From Macrophomina tecta (Eukaryota; Ascomycota; Dothideomycetes; Botryosphaeriales; Botryosphaeriaceae), in the NCBI GenBank assembly GCA_024180945.1, contig JAKSGN010000003.1:1302001-1366000 (forward strand): a DNA stretch of 64,000 bases. The letters are read 5' to 3'. This document shows, one piece after another, positions 23,649-35,390 of this stretch. Made by a program: the position numbers and the translations under genes. The stretch's first letter is position 1; each line of letters begins with the position of its first letter. The notes below the pieces were generated by a model. That model searched no databases. It worked only from the letters and a program-made list of their open reading frames with translations, and had not been told where the DNA came from.

Positions 23649-25838
23649 CATGTGCTTCGCTTTTTATGACGTGTAACGATATTGGGACTGATTTTATTGC
23701 GGGTTTTGGTGTTGGGCCGGAGTCTTTACGGTCTTCCGGTTATGAGAAACGCATACAGCTGGAAGGTGGGGCGCAGTATATTCGGCAGACAATGCGCCCA
23801 TACCTGTACTATACAGATGAGAGGTCGCTCGAAATGGAGGAAATTGAACGGGCAGCCGAATCTGGTCTTTTTACAGCAAATGCGCCTTCCTTTGCATCGG
23901 AGAGCTGCACCTCTGCGATCAGAATGATTCTGGGAAAGCATGGTAAGCCCACGATGCCAGTACTGAGGCAATAGCCCTCTCATTGTGAGGATGACATTTT
24001 AATTTGCTACATGTGTATACGCGATTCAGGCGAGTTCAAAGAAAGTCCCGACCCTACTGCTCCGCCTCTCGTCGTGGCACGTGTCAGTCCTCTTCCGAAC
24101 AAAAGGACAAGCCAGCGCTCTCCTTTCCGCCAACACCGATGTGCTCACATTCAGGCCAGAGCCTGCCCTGTGGAAGCAGTGCTCACAGCAACGGTGCTCG
24201 CTGTTCCCACTCTAGAAAGTCAATATTCCTCTTCTGAGGTTTATCTAGGTTTGTACTGCACCTTCGTGTGTTGAGATCGTCGTATTCCGTAACTTTCGGG
24301 TACGTCACAACTGGTATAGTTGGCTGCGGTTGATGGAGTTTTGGAGGAAGAAGTTTAGTGGCAGGAGGGCCTGGGAAAATGAAAGATAAAAGGGCGTGGT
24401 CTAAACGGTGGGCAAGCTGGCGCCTCCAACGGGACTGGTCTGCTTGAGATTGTGACATAATGGATCTTGATGAGATTTCTTTTAAGACACACCGGGAAAT
24501 ATTTCAATTCATGTATTCTTCTCGGTCACTATTGGAGTTCTGAAAACGTAGAAAATGGCCAGTAGATGAATTTTTGGAAGCCCATGGAGAAAAGTAAGCA
24601 CCATGTTGGTGCAACGTTCGCCTGACCGGGGTCTCGACAAGCACATGAACAAGAGCACCCGTACAACACAGTCAAGACCACGGCTAAATTACGCTGCCAT
24701 CCGGCTTCCAAGCAATACAGAGGCTATTTTTCTTCGCTCCTTCCTTAAACTTGGCATATATCGTAAATATTACCTATTATCTTCAACTCTAATGGCTTGC
24801 CGGATAGCCCAAAGAAATGCAAATGATGAAATGAAAAATAGCAACAACACGAGTAAGCCACAATTGATCAATTTAGAAGTCGAAATATATGTCTAAGGCG
24901 CGGCTCTCCGCCAATACGACAGTCATGAGGCACCCTTAATTTTCCATCTCGCAATTCATCACCGAGCTATCTCCGTACGATTACGACCTGACCCAGCTCC
25001 TCATCCCCGAACCCCGCCAGAGAGAGCCGTCATCAGCTAGTTCGCGGTTCCGGGCACCGGCCGAGGAGGAAAGTGAAACGATGCCGCGGGATCCCTGGTC
25101 GCAGGATCCATGGCAAGAAGTTGTAGACCGGTGATAGGTGAGCGAGCGTTGAGATCGATATGGTGGTGGTTCCCCAGGCTTGACATGGTCGGCGTGGTTG
25201 TGACGTAGTCGTGATCATGCCTATTCACTGAAAGACGAAGTAAAGGCCTATTTCCGAACTAGGGTGATGTTCCACTGTGATGCTGGTCGCTGTAGTAGAA
25301 AGAACGTGTGTGCTGAGGTTGAGGACTCAATGTCCATAAGAAGACTACTCCTGAATAAATATCGGGGGCCAGTCAAGTGAAATAGGATTTAACATGACCG
25401 GAAACGCAAATCAACATACAACCGAAGGCGGCCTGACATATTATGCACCAATATACTATGCAGCTAGCCCGCCAATCAGATCATTTGCACACCACGTGGC
25501 ACTAACAAGAAGGCATCTCCATCAGCATCTCTAGTTGAAAGAAGTAACGCTGCCACCGCTGGCGCCAATGGATCAGGAAGTGGGAAGCGCCGTCATAGAT
25601 CGTTCATCCAGGAAGAAAGTATATAAGGAGAAGTAACAACAACCAGACAGCCAGCCAGCTTATTGGTTAGAACATACACGTCGTCAAAACACCATCAATG
25701 CATCGCTGAATGCCTCCCATTGCCACAGGCAGCGCCAGAGTACCCAGGTCGTTTCGATATATCCCCTTCATACGCCATACCAAACACAATGATTCACAAG
25801 AGGAAAGGGATTGACAAAAAGGCAAAGATTTGACTTGC
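23649..25838. other. Intergenic spacer, about 2.2 kb, AT-richer
   Basis: This lies between convergent genes (PPxY protein and dsn1). AT content is visibly higher than in other spacers, especially 24440-24900. One stretch (24940-25134, listed separately) reads like a protein C-terminus. Nothing else is supported. Confidence 0.5.
24940..25134 (+). other. Open frame resembling an orphan C-terminal exon
   Basis: In this + frame there is no stop for 64 codons before TGA. The peptide is polar and acidic with a natural-looking composition (SPYDYDLTQLLIPEPRQRE, then SRFRAPAEEESETMPRDPW and ending WQEVVDR). It lacks an ATG near its start and follows a TAA at 24937-24939, so it could only be translated as a 3' exon, for example from an acceptor such as CCGAG near 24961-24965. 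No matching upstream exon was found, so it may be a gene relic or chance. Confidence 0.25.
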
Positions 25839-27949
25839 TTACTTTCGCTCTGCCAGGGCACCCGCTAACGCCCTCAGTACATCCCCTGTTCCGATATTCT
25901 CTGTACCCGCCGCTTTTTTTGCTTCTTTCTCCCTCTCCTCCAATCGATCAGCAGCAGAGGCTAATATACTGTCTGCAACGCGCTCGGCCACTGCACGATA
26001 CTGCATGAGCTTGTGTAACCCATCGGCAAAGAGGTCGATTCGGGGTTCCAGGGATGCGGTAATTGCTTGAAGACGAGTTTCTAACTCTGATTGCGATATG
26101 CTCGGCGGTCGTATCGCGGGTGCGGAGTCGGTTGCTGATGCTGGTACGCCAGCCGCAGACGAAGATGATGCGGTGTCAAGAGAAAGACTGTTCAGGCTCG
26201 CTAAGATGCGTGTTTGTTCGGGATCGTCGAGGAGTCTTGGGTCGATATCGGTTGCGGTATCTGGCTGTGTAGCATCCGGTAATATCTCCTTGTCCTTGGA
26301 ATTTGATGCTGATGCCGACGACGATGTTAATAACGGCTTCTTTAGCAGTGAGTCCCAGCCGCGTTTCTCCTCTTGCAGGCTATAGCACCGTTAGCCCTTA
26401 GCTCAACCTGGCACACAAAGCAATGTCCTACCGCTTGACCTCCTGCTCAAGCTCCTCCAGTCTTGCCGCATTTTGCTCGTTCCGTGGATTTGGTTTCTTC
26501 ACAAGTACAGTGGGCTCGACGTCTTCCTGCTCGCTATGTCAGCATGCCATCCAACCTGGGCCCTAAGAATCGCCGACTCTCACCCTGTCGAACCAGTTCG
26601 ACATCTCCGACTTGCTCGCGAAGTCATTTAGCAACTCCTGCTGTATTGCTCGTGCTACCACGGAGTCAGCAAAACTTCTTCAAGAAATCCTGCGTCACTC
26701 CAATGCTCCACTAACCAGCCATTATCGCACTCGCATCTTTTACCTCTCCGGCAGGCTTCTCCGGTAGCGCTCTTGTACCGCACCATGTCAAGAGTTGCCT
26801 CATACGCCTCGGCTCGGGCAGATTTTGTTCAATGTGCTTGTAAAAATCCTCGGTTGGAACTTCTGCGTGTGGCACCGCTGGACCGATGTTATCAGCTTCA
26901 ACATCAAAAAATCTAGGGTTGTCTCCGAATTCATCTCCAGGGGAGTGTTGCTCACCATTCGAAGTGCCACTGTCAATCAACGAACTGGCACGCCTGCCAC
27001 GCAATCCTGTGCTGCTCCGTCGGTGTCCCCCTCCTCCGCCCTTGCGCATCTCTTTGTTTCGCTTGATGATGGGGGTGTCGGCGAACGGGAGCGCGATTTT
27101 GGTGCCCTCGCGACTGGGCTGCTCTGCGTCCGCCTCTCCTCCAACCAATGCCACACCATCTTCATCATCTTTCCTGGGCGTCTTCGGTTTGTCCTTTTGC
27201 TGTACCGCCGACTTGCGCGCGCGTTTGGGCTTCTCCGGTGCCGGTGCCAAGACCTGCCGTTGCGATTGTTGTTGAACCTGTATATCGCTCCTCCCTCCCG
27301 ACAAGCGTGCTGATCTGCGCCTCTTCGGTGCACTTTCGCCCATCTCCTCCGCGACCGCCGGAGCTATCGCAGCTACGGCTGACTTTCTTGTCTGCCTTGC
27401 CGCGCTCTTCACGGATTGCTCGGTGTGTGTCTGCTCATCCACAATCGCTTTCGATGTCGCCTTCGTCGTCTTTGCGGCTTTCGTGGGCGGTGCTGGGGGA
27501 ACGGGCTCCTGGTCGACTGGAGCAGCTTTCTTCGCTGTCGCCTTTTTCGGGCGCGTCCGCGAAAACGTGAATCCGTCGTCATCCTCCTCGTACGCCGCTG
27601 GTACGCAACACGTCAGTCATACTGTCCCTCAATTCGCCCTAGCTTGCCTATCCGTGTTCTCTCCTCGCGTTTCGTTCCCAGAACCACGTGATTGTCCTCT
27701 CTACAACCCCCAGAATGACCCGGGAGGAAAAGGATAGCACTCACCAGCCTTCGCTCTTCTCCCTGACGCCTTCGTTGTTCCATTAACGTGCCCCGCCGCC
27801 TTACTATCCACCTCCTTCCTCGCCTTTTTCGCTACCGGCGCATCCACATGATGCTGTTGTTGTTGCTGCTGCTCCAATCCATCCTCGTTGGCGAATGCGT
27901 TACGGGCGCTGCGCCGCCTCGTGGTGGTCTGGCGCTGCGTTGATGCCAT
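25839..27949 (-). CDS. dsn1: DSN1/Mis13, kinetochore MIND (Mis12) complex subunit
   Basis: Exons complement(join(25839..26379,26432..26526,26584..26654,26716..27597,27745..27949)) give 597 aa, all junctions in phase. Dsn1 is one of four Mis12-complex subunits joining inner centromere proteins to the Ndc80 microtubule coupler. The first 300 residues are basic and disordered, with a Gln run (EQQQQQQHH) and two basic Ser motifs, KRRRSARLS and GHRRSSTGLRGRRASSLIDS, matching the Aurora B-regulated RRxS segment of Dsn1. The signature region follows: TEDFYKHIEQNLPEPRRMRQ, LLTWCGTRALPEKP, ASAIMAARAIQQELLNDFAS. A short coiled coil (NAARLEELEQEVKRLQEEKR) and the C-terminal head (ELETRLQAITASLEPRIDLF, AERVADSILASAADRLEERE) complete the protein. 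The start is the ATG giving MASTQRQTTTRRR; an in-frame upstream ATG exists but adds a hydrophobic leader unlike the family. Confidence 0.92.
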
Positions 27950-29095
27950 GCTCAAGTCTGCCAACGGGGAGCGCACGAGAATGGCAGTCATGGACGCAGA
28001 AAAAGGGAATCCCAAGGAGGAAAGCCAGAAGCGCAAGGGGCGCGCGGTAGCGTAGGATTGATTCTGGAGGGAAGAAAGTCCTGGGATTTGCTGTCGGCGC
28101 GTCGTGGTGGCTCCCCGTTGTCAAAGCCGCATCCGTGTCGGGCTAATTGGAACGAATCGCGAATGTAAACCGGCCAGCGCAAACGGTATGCCAGCTCCGT
28201 GTCGCAATTAGGCTCGTGGGCGGGCGGTCGTTGATGTTCCTTGTTCGCGCGACCGGCGAGGTGCGTCACCGGGAAGGATGGTAGGGTTTGTTTTGCTTTC
28301 CAGCGGTGGATCTGCGGGTTACGCGCAAGACAACGCACCACGCGCGCGTGTATGCCAATGCAACGCGTCCGACCGGTGAAGCGGGAAAAGAGCGCGAGTC
28401 GTGGTAATAGATACAGGTTGTGATGGTGCGCGAGCGCGAGAGTGTTGCCAGGGAAAGGTTCGGGGAGCTTTGTTTGGGTACAGCAGCGGCGGGCTGACCT
28501 GGCTCGTTGGCGTTGGCGTCGGCGGCGGCGTCGGGGGTCGGTGTGCAGCGCTGGCCCTTCCCCTCCTCCTACCCGGCTTCATCAGGCCAAAACCAAACAA
28601 CGCACGTGCACGCGCACGTGATGCAGTCTGCAGTCCTGCCCGTTCCAGCATTTTCATCAACACCATGAAACAAAATCTTCGAACAACCACTGGTCATTGA
28701 TTGCTCGAGCTGAGAAATGAGTTGCAATGAATTCATTTCGCAGCAGTGTTGAATCGCTGCCTATGCATGATCGTATCTTATGGTGTGGTCATCGCCTCGT
28801 AAGGGCATCTACATCTAAAATAAATAGGGAGGAGAACTAAAAGTAAGAGGCGCGGGAGATTGAAGGAAGAAAGAAGACGAAAATGCTCGCTCCAATTTAG
28901 CCTCCCGACTAACCGCCCTCAGGGCTATACAAAGCTCATTGTGGCCATTCCTTTCTTCGCTTTTTCGCTTGCTATGCATACATCGTACGAACTATATTGC
29001 AGCCAGCCTCCGAGGTGAAAAAAAAAAAAAAAAAAAAAAGAAAACAAACTACCTCCCGCCCAAGTCCAGCTTGAGCCCCGACTACCGTGTTACAT
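27950..29095. other. Spacer between dsn1 start and psd2 end
   Basis: This 1.1 kb contains the dsn1 promoter and the psd2 3' flank. A 22-base A run (29018-29039) lies about 57 bases beyond the psd2 stop. An alternating CACGTG-type palindromic stretch (GCACGTGCACGCGCACGTGA, about 28601-28620) carries two CACGTG E-box cores. I see no gene. Confidence 0.55.
29018..29039. repeat. A22 homopolymer in the psd2 3' flank
   Basis: Twenty-two A on the + strand, read as a U-tract in the psd2 transcript if the 3' UTR reaches it. Confidence 0.9.
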
Positions 29096-32000
29096 TCATT
29101 TGATGTCCGCAGCAGGCACGGGGCCGGTGTCTGAGGCAGGCGCAAGGCTACCTTCGATGCGCCTCTTTGCCTCCTGCCTCTCTTCCATCGTGGGGTTAAG
29201 CTTACGCATGTCGGGGGTGTGTGGCGCATGGCCGATGCTGTGGCCAACAGACATGCCGACACGGATCTATGGGGTACGTTGGCACAGATCTGCAGCAATA
29301 GGGTTCTGGGAGGACTTACCAGCGTCTCTAGCGCCGAGTTTGAATTCTCCACTAAATCATCATCCCACTCCATAACACCAGGCTCGAAGAGCAGTAGGAT
29401 AGTACTGCCGCCGAACTTGAAGTAGCCCAGCTCGTCCGCACGCGCAACCTTATCACCAGCATTGGCAGTGATCACTGTGCTACCGACCATCATGGCACCG
29501 ACGCAGATGACCATGACTCTGCCGTGGCACACCGAGTCGATCGGCACGCATATGCGGACGTTCTCGCCGTACACATCCAGAGCCGAGCGGATAGCCATGG
29601 GGTTGACGGTGTAGTATTCGCCTTCGATAAGCTTGGGCTCGCCCATGACGCCATCGACTGGAATGTGGAAGCGATGATAGTCCTGTGGTGCCAAGCGGAA
29701 GATGCCCAGAGCACCACCCTCGAATCGCTTAACGTCCTCTGGGTAAGCCTTGCCAAGTAGACGTTCAACGGTGAACTCTCGACCCTTGACCCAAATCCTC
29801 TGCGCCTGTGAGATTTGATTAAACACGACTGATCTGCAGTCCGCAGGGGAGGTTATAATTTGCGGGTCATTTGGCGCGGAGCACGGACGAGCGCCTGGCT
29901 TCAGTGCACGGTAGAAAAATTCGTTGAACGTTTTGAACTCTTCCAAAGGTAGAAGTACTTCGGACATGTCGAGCTGATGAAAGTTGATGAAACCAGGGAT
30001 TTCCGCCGCCGAGGCCGGGTCATCGTACTTCTTGCCTTGTTTGATACTCAACGACTTGAGCAGTTTGCGGGCTTCATCTAGTCAGCACTTGTGCAGCCTG
30101 TTAACGGTGTGTTGATTGTGATCTTACCCTTTTTGCTCTCCATCTCGCCTCTCTTGAGACCCTTGTACAAAAGTCGGATACCGAGCCTCACATACACGCT
30201 CATGCGCTCCTCGTTGATTTGACCAGTGATACGATCTTGCACCAGAATATTTGCCGAGTTTGCGCCAAGCTTGTAGCCACCATAAGACACCTTGGTGATA
30301 ACCTTCGAGTACCACTTCCGCTGGGCCTGGCTGGAGGTAACAAAGCCAGCCATGACAATATTGTTTACTTGCCTCCAGTCCTGACTGGCGCAAGTGGCAA
30401 TGTGCGTAATGATGTCGGCATCGGATTTCCTGTTCAGGCGTGGTTGATGGCAGATGGGGCATTCGCGGATTTCAACGACATGTTCCTCACCCTTCTCATC
30501 TGCGAGGTCGTCCTGCTCAAGGAATTCACCTTGTTCTCCTTCAACACCCAGTTGCTCCGTTTCTATTGCAGGTATGACCGAAGTTTGCGACTGGTTGTTG
30601 AGGGGAGTACCAGAACCAGACGTCAGTCCAGGGGTCGACGGGCCTGACGTACGCCCAATCAAACCACTAGATCCACCCTTGCTCCTGAAAGACAGTGTAG
30701 AAGCGTTTTGATTTGATTGTTCAATTTGATCTTCAAGACATATGACGGCCTGGTCGAAGGTAAGAACGTGCTCGCCGTGATTCTCGTCGACAAATCTCTC
30801 GAAGAAACTGTTGATCGTTGCATCGTGAAGCGTGGAGCCCAAAGTGTCCAACATGGTCACGAGCTCGACCTTGTCAATAAGACAACTATCGTCCGCATCA
30901 TACTGCTTGAGCATGGCTCTCCAGAACTGTTGACGTAGAGCCTTGTAAGGCATATACTTCGCTCTGATGTACAGAGTTGGGTTGTGTTTGCCTTCCCAGC
31001 GGTCGCCCTTCTTCAGTTCAAGAGGGATCGTGAACGATTTGAAATCATCATTGCCCCCTGACGTGTCAACGTTGATAGCGGGAATGTCTTTCGGGTTCCC
31101 GCCCGGTGCACTGGTTGGAGCAAGGCCGCCGTTGGATGGAGGTGACAGGTCAGATCCGTTAGCGTTGTTCGAACTACTGGACAGCGATGTGGATGAGCTC
31201 TCCTTCTTCAGGCTCGGCTTATGCTTTTGCAGACTTGTGGATGATGAAGTCCGCGAGATTGGTAATCTGAAGCGCGACTTTTTCTGTGACTCTTGTGCCG
31301 GGGAGCCGTTGCCATCAGGCTCTGGCAGCTTGTATAGACCGGTGATCGGATCGGCCTGAGGAGCCACAGAGACGCAGTTCTCGAGCGGAAAGTTTGCTGC
31401 TCCAACGTAGTCATGGTTGGAAAGCTTGTCTTTGTCGACAACCTGGAAATTGAGCGAATAGTTTGTCTCGTGCTTCATGACCTGGAAGACAAGCTTTTCT
31501 TCGTAAACGGGGTTGAGATTATGCCGGATCGCGCGTGTGCGGTATGTCTTCTTGCCAAGTGAAGTTACCACGAAAGGATCCATATCGAAACCGGTCCTCG
31601 TGACTATTTTGGGTCAGCAAACGCTCACAAAAGCGTCTGGATCAGAAAACTAAACAAAGACACGAGGCCGCCCTCAGAACACAAAACAAGCGGGCACATA
31701 GCCTGCTCGCAATCCTTGCTCTGTCCAAGAAGCAGAGCTTCCTGAAGAAGATAAAGACTGCGCCAGAGCACAACTGGAGCGCAAAAACCCGCACAAATGT
31801 CCTGAGAGCGACCGGGCGACGGAGTCCGAATCTTCCAATGGCGGGGAACTTACTGTTCTTCTCCGGCGGAAGATCCGTAATCTTCTGAATCTCCAAAAAG
31901 AGTACACCCGCGACGTCCGAGCTGCCGTAGAATTCATACGCGCGCTCCTTTGCCTTTCGCCGCAGCTTCTTCATGCGCAGTCGCTTCCGCTTCTTTTCCT

Positions 32001-32800
32001 TCTTCTTCTCTGCCTTGTCCAAATCGTCGGCTTCGTCCGAAGATTCCTCCTCCTCTGTCTCGTCGAGGTCGCCGCTATCCATGCGCTCGAGTTCCTCATC
32101 TTCATCCTCCGCACTCGGCGTGGTCACCGCAATACCGAGGAACTTCTGGTACAACTGTTCAGGGGTAGCTGACGAGTGGAGCGGGTCGACGAGCTCGAAC
32201 TGCAGTAGCACTTCGCCCGACACGTCGCTCTTCTTCTTGCCCGATTTGCGCGACTGGAGCGGAAACCAGCGCGGCTCGCTTTTGGCACTGTTGCTCGTGA
32301 AGATGTCCTCGAGCGCGACGTCGAATTCTCCCATGTAGTCCTTGCTGAAGCGATCCTTGTCCCAGCACACGCCCTCCAGCAGGAGGCTCTGGACGCCGAC
32401 GATGGGGAGGTCGAAGGTCTGGTTCCACTCCGGGTTCAGGGTCTTGTTGATGGCAGGGGTGGCTTCTCTGGCGTCGCCGAGGGTGAGCACCAGGTACTGT
32501 TCAATTGCGCGTTCCGTCAGCTGTGCCACACTTTCGCAGCCCCTTTGTGCCTTCCAGCATACTCACCGGATCGCTAGTGCCGCTCTTGTCTTTGGCGGCC
32601 AGGTTGCGGCCCTTGAGGACGGAGGTGCGCAGCACGAGAGCGCCATTCTTGCTATCGCCCATCTGTGGCTTCGGGCTGGTGCTGCGGCTGGGGAATTCGC
32701 TGTTGGCGGCGGAGGGAGAGGTCGAGGAGGCTTGGTTGTTGACGCTGCTGCTGCTCTTGAGCCGCGCGGGGAGACTCAGGCGCGACGACAGGTTCACCAT
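29096..32800 (-). CDS. psd2: Phosphatidylserine decarboxylase, C2-domain PSD2 type
   Basis: Exons complement(join(29096..29266,29320..30077,30128..31603,31854..32496,32567..32800)) give 1093 aa in phase. The enzyme makes phosphatidylethanolamine from phosphatidylserine in the endomembrane/Golgi system. Order of parts: Ser-rich leader; C2 domain about 53-165 (LRTSVLKGRNLAAKDKSGTS, LNPEWNQTFDLP); an acidic then Lys/Arg-rich linker; second C2 about 275-400 (GFDMDPFVVTSLGKKTYRTR, NLNPVYEEKLVFQV); a Ser/Asn-rich linker; EF-hand (DADDSCLIDKVE); a Cys/His motif (CPICHQPRL...HIATC); and the catalytic domain about 800-1070. The catalytic domain shows DYHRFHIPVDG with the catalytic His and FGGSTILLLF, where Ser1009 of GGST is the expected self-cleavage and pyruvoyl-forming residue. 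The start is the ATG giving MVNLSSRLS; 24 further in-frame codons upstream look like 5' UTR. Introns are 50-249 nt. Confident. Confidence 0.95.
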
Positions 32801-33850
32801 CTTGGCTCGGGGCTGGGCAGCGCGAATCAGTGTCCGGATGGGGTAGGCAGTAGGGAACGGTGGGAAAGGCAATCGAAGATCAGCTAGGGGAGTTAAGGCG
32901 AGCGAGTCGAGAGGGGAGTGGTGTAAGCCAAGGACGCGCGGGCGGGATGCGCGGACCAGGGACGTGGAGCGGGCGGTAGGCAGCGAGGGCCACTACCAGA
33001 AAGTAGCGCGGGCTAGCTGAGGACACGGCGGGGTCTCAGGGTGGAAACGACAGGTGTAAGAGTAGCAATGCGGGTGGGAAGGGCGGTGTCAAGGCTCGCG
33101 CTGCTGGCTACACGCTGCCAGGGACGGCGGTGGCGAAGACAAAGCTGAGGGCGCAGGCGAAGAAAGGAAGGTGGTGGTGGTCGTCGTCGCCGTGAATGCG
33201 AGGTGTGGGGTTTCGCATTCAGGCGCGCTCCAGCAAGCACGCAGCGCGGCAGCCCCAGGCCGGCAGACAACAGGCCACTCTCAAAACAAGTGACCAGCGG
33301 ATGCCGCGGATATCGGCCTTAAGCACACGGCAGGGCCGACGTCCCAGACACGCTCTCCAATGCGCGATGGCAGTTGGAACTCGACGTCAACGGCTTCTGA
33401 CGCCCTGACGAAAGCCAACCTTGCTGGCGGGGATGTGCCAGCGCTGAGCCACGGGCTCTGCAGCGCTGCGCGTCATCGCTGCCACTCGCGGGGCCCGATC
33501 GACTCCACCAGCACCGCCAGACCGTCCAGCGCGCGCGGAACAATCGGCACAGCCGCCGCCGTCTTGACCTCATCACGCAATCAATTGACTGGCAAAAGTA
33601 GAGTCCAGCATCGTTCGTTCCGTCTGCCTGCGTGCTGCTGCTGCAGCCCTGTCTCCTTTGCGCACATCCCAGACACATGCAGCCCCCGCTGGCGCCCGCC
33701 TGCTGCACGTTTCAAAGCAAAGAAAGGTATCACCAACGCCAACACCAACACGACCAATTCCAATCGCCCTCCCATTCGCCGCGAGCCTACAGCCACCCAT
33801 CTGAGCCACCCTCGATCCCCTCCGATCCCTCCCTTACCCGCAATTTAAAT
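32801..33850. other. psd2 upstream region and 3' flank of the HAD phosphatase gene
   Basis: GC-rich spacer of about 1 kb between tandem minus-strand genes. It carries no supported coding frame. It ends at the duplicated C-terminal coding fragment listed next. Confidence 0.5.
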
Positions 33851-33903
33851 CCCTCAGTGCGCAGGCACGGCAGGATTGTGCTCCGTGAAGTACTCGGGCC
33901 ACG
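33851..33903 (-). repeat. Tandem duplicate of the 3' end of the neighbouring HAD gene (downstream copy)
   Basis: Bases 33851-33903 repeat 33913-33983 in direct orientation at an offset of about 62 nt. Read on the minus strand the downstream copy spells WPEYFTEHNPAVPAH then a stop, against WPEYFTEHSTAASSGPAVSAH and stop in the gene. The gene copy carries about 18 extra bases (6 codons). The downstream copy lies beyond the gene's stop codon and is in another frame relative to it, so it is normally untranslated. Confidence 0.85.
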
Positions 33904-33915
33904 CCACAACCTCCC

Positions 33916-35390
33916 TCAGTGCGCAGACACAGCCGGCCCAGAACTGGCAGCCGTGGAGTGCTCGGTGAAGTACTCAGGCCACGTCTGCATCCTCTCATCG
34001 GCGGGCGTTTGGGCAACAACCGTCTGCGGGACCGATTGCTTGCTTGACGCTCGCCGCCACATGTTGGCCCGCGGGTTGAATGTCGCCGGCAGGCCCTCGC
34101 CGTGGGTCTTCTCATCGTCGATTCTCGCCACGCGAATCAGCTCGCGCTGGATGTCGGCGAATGTGTCGAACGGCGTGTAAGGGATCTCGTGCTCGACGCA
34201 GTACTCCTCCAGCCGGAGCCCCCGTCGCGCGAACAGCACATCAGCCTCTCTCGCGGCGGGCAAATCACTTACGCCATCGCCGATGAAGATTATGAGGGGA
34301 ATTGTGCCGTCCTCACTCTCTAGCTTCGCTCCCTCGCGGTAAGTCTGAATTGACAGTGCCTTGTCGTGGCCCAAGTCGCCATCGTGCCTCCAGACAGGCT
34401 TCCAGGACGACCCATCCGACGAGATAGTAGCGTCATTCGCGACGATGTCGATGTTTGCCGCAGCCTCTGCGCCAATGAAGTGATCCAGGACTCTCCGCAG
34501 TACCGGCTTCAGCCCGGCGGAGATGACGTTGAAAGGGATGTTGTTGTTCAGACAGAAGTCGTGGAACGCCTTGAAGTCTCTGTCGATTTCCAAAGCGCCC
34601 TTCATGACCTCGAAACCATCATCAAATGGCACATCGAGAGATCCCCACATCTCCTCCGAGACATCGCGAAAGGTCCGCTCGCCGCTACTTATCTGCTTGT
34701 CGAGCTGCTCCCGCTTCTCTGAGCCGCAGCCAAACTCGTTGAAGAGAATGTGACCGGTGTCTTGCATGAATATTGTGCCATCGAAATCTGTAAGACAAGT
34801 TCCGAGTCAGCTGCTACCCACAAGTGCGATGTGGCAAAGCTGAGTGTTGAGCTAAGATTTAATCAAAGGTGGAGACCCGAAGCATTCATGAACGTCATCT
34901 TCAAAATGAATTTCATGAGAAGGCCTTCCACGCAAATGCCAAAATTCAGTGCACCGCCAAACCTATCCGTTGAGAGGCTACCGCCGCATTGTAGCCTGCC
35001 CCTTCTCATGGGAAAGAGAAGCATATGCTTCTGTTGCGCCGTAACAGGCGATTTGACAGGATAATTTGCTTGGCCGTGCACTGTAACTTTGTCATTCGCG
35101 CGGCCTGTAGGTGCTCGCGCAGAACCAAGGCCATGAACAAATGACGTTCGATCAATGTGCGGGTCGTGGCTTGCGGGGAAGTCTGGGTATCCTGACAGCC
35201 GCACCCACGGCTGCACTGGAAACGGGATTGATCGACAGGGGACGCGGCAACACCTACCTGAGAAACATATGATCTTCCTCTTCGTGCCAATGTTTTCAGT
35301 AGGAACCGGAGTGTGTATCTTGTTGTTCTGCAACAGGGTCTGGGCGAGCTCAGACTGACGCCGTGTGAGAGGAGCTGGGGGAGGGGCCAT
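33916..35390 (-). CDS. HAD-superfamily phosphatase, phosphoserine phosphatase-like
   Basis: Exons complement(join(33916..34787,35258..35390)) give 334 aa. The splice restores DFDGTIFMQDTGHILF, the HAD motif I with nucleophile Asp45 and Asp47 in DFDGT. Further hallmarks are NVISAGLKPVLRRVLDHFIG (motif II region with a Ser), GHDKALSIQTYR (motif III Lys candidate) and IFIGDGVSDLPAAREADVLF (motif IV, GDGVSD). The layout fits HAD subfamily IB enzymes related to phosphoserine phosphatase and the yeast Cto1 group; the substrate cannot be told. The 470-nt intron between exons is far longer than others here but has good ends (GTAGGT, CTTACAG) and a GCTGAC branch site. The C-terminus lies in a tandem duplication. 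Cytosolic; no targeting signal seen. Confidence 0.85.

Noticed and set aside
27149..27570. 140-codon + strand frame across dsn1 exon 2
   Set aside because: Antisense shadow of the strongly supported DSN1 coding exon.
32801..32872. Upstream in-frame ATG for psd2 adding 24 residues
   Set aside because: The extension (MPFPPFPTAYPIR...) is unlike the family N-terminus; MVNLSSRLS is the more credible start.
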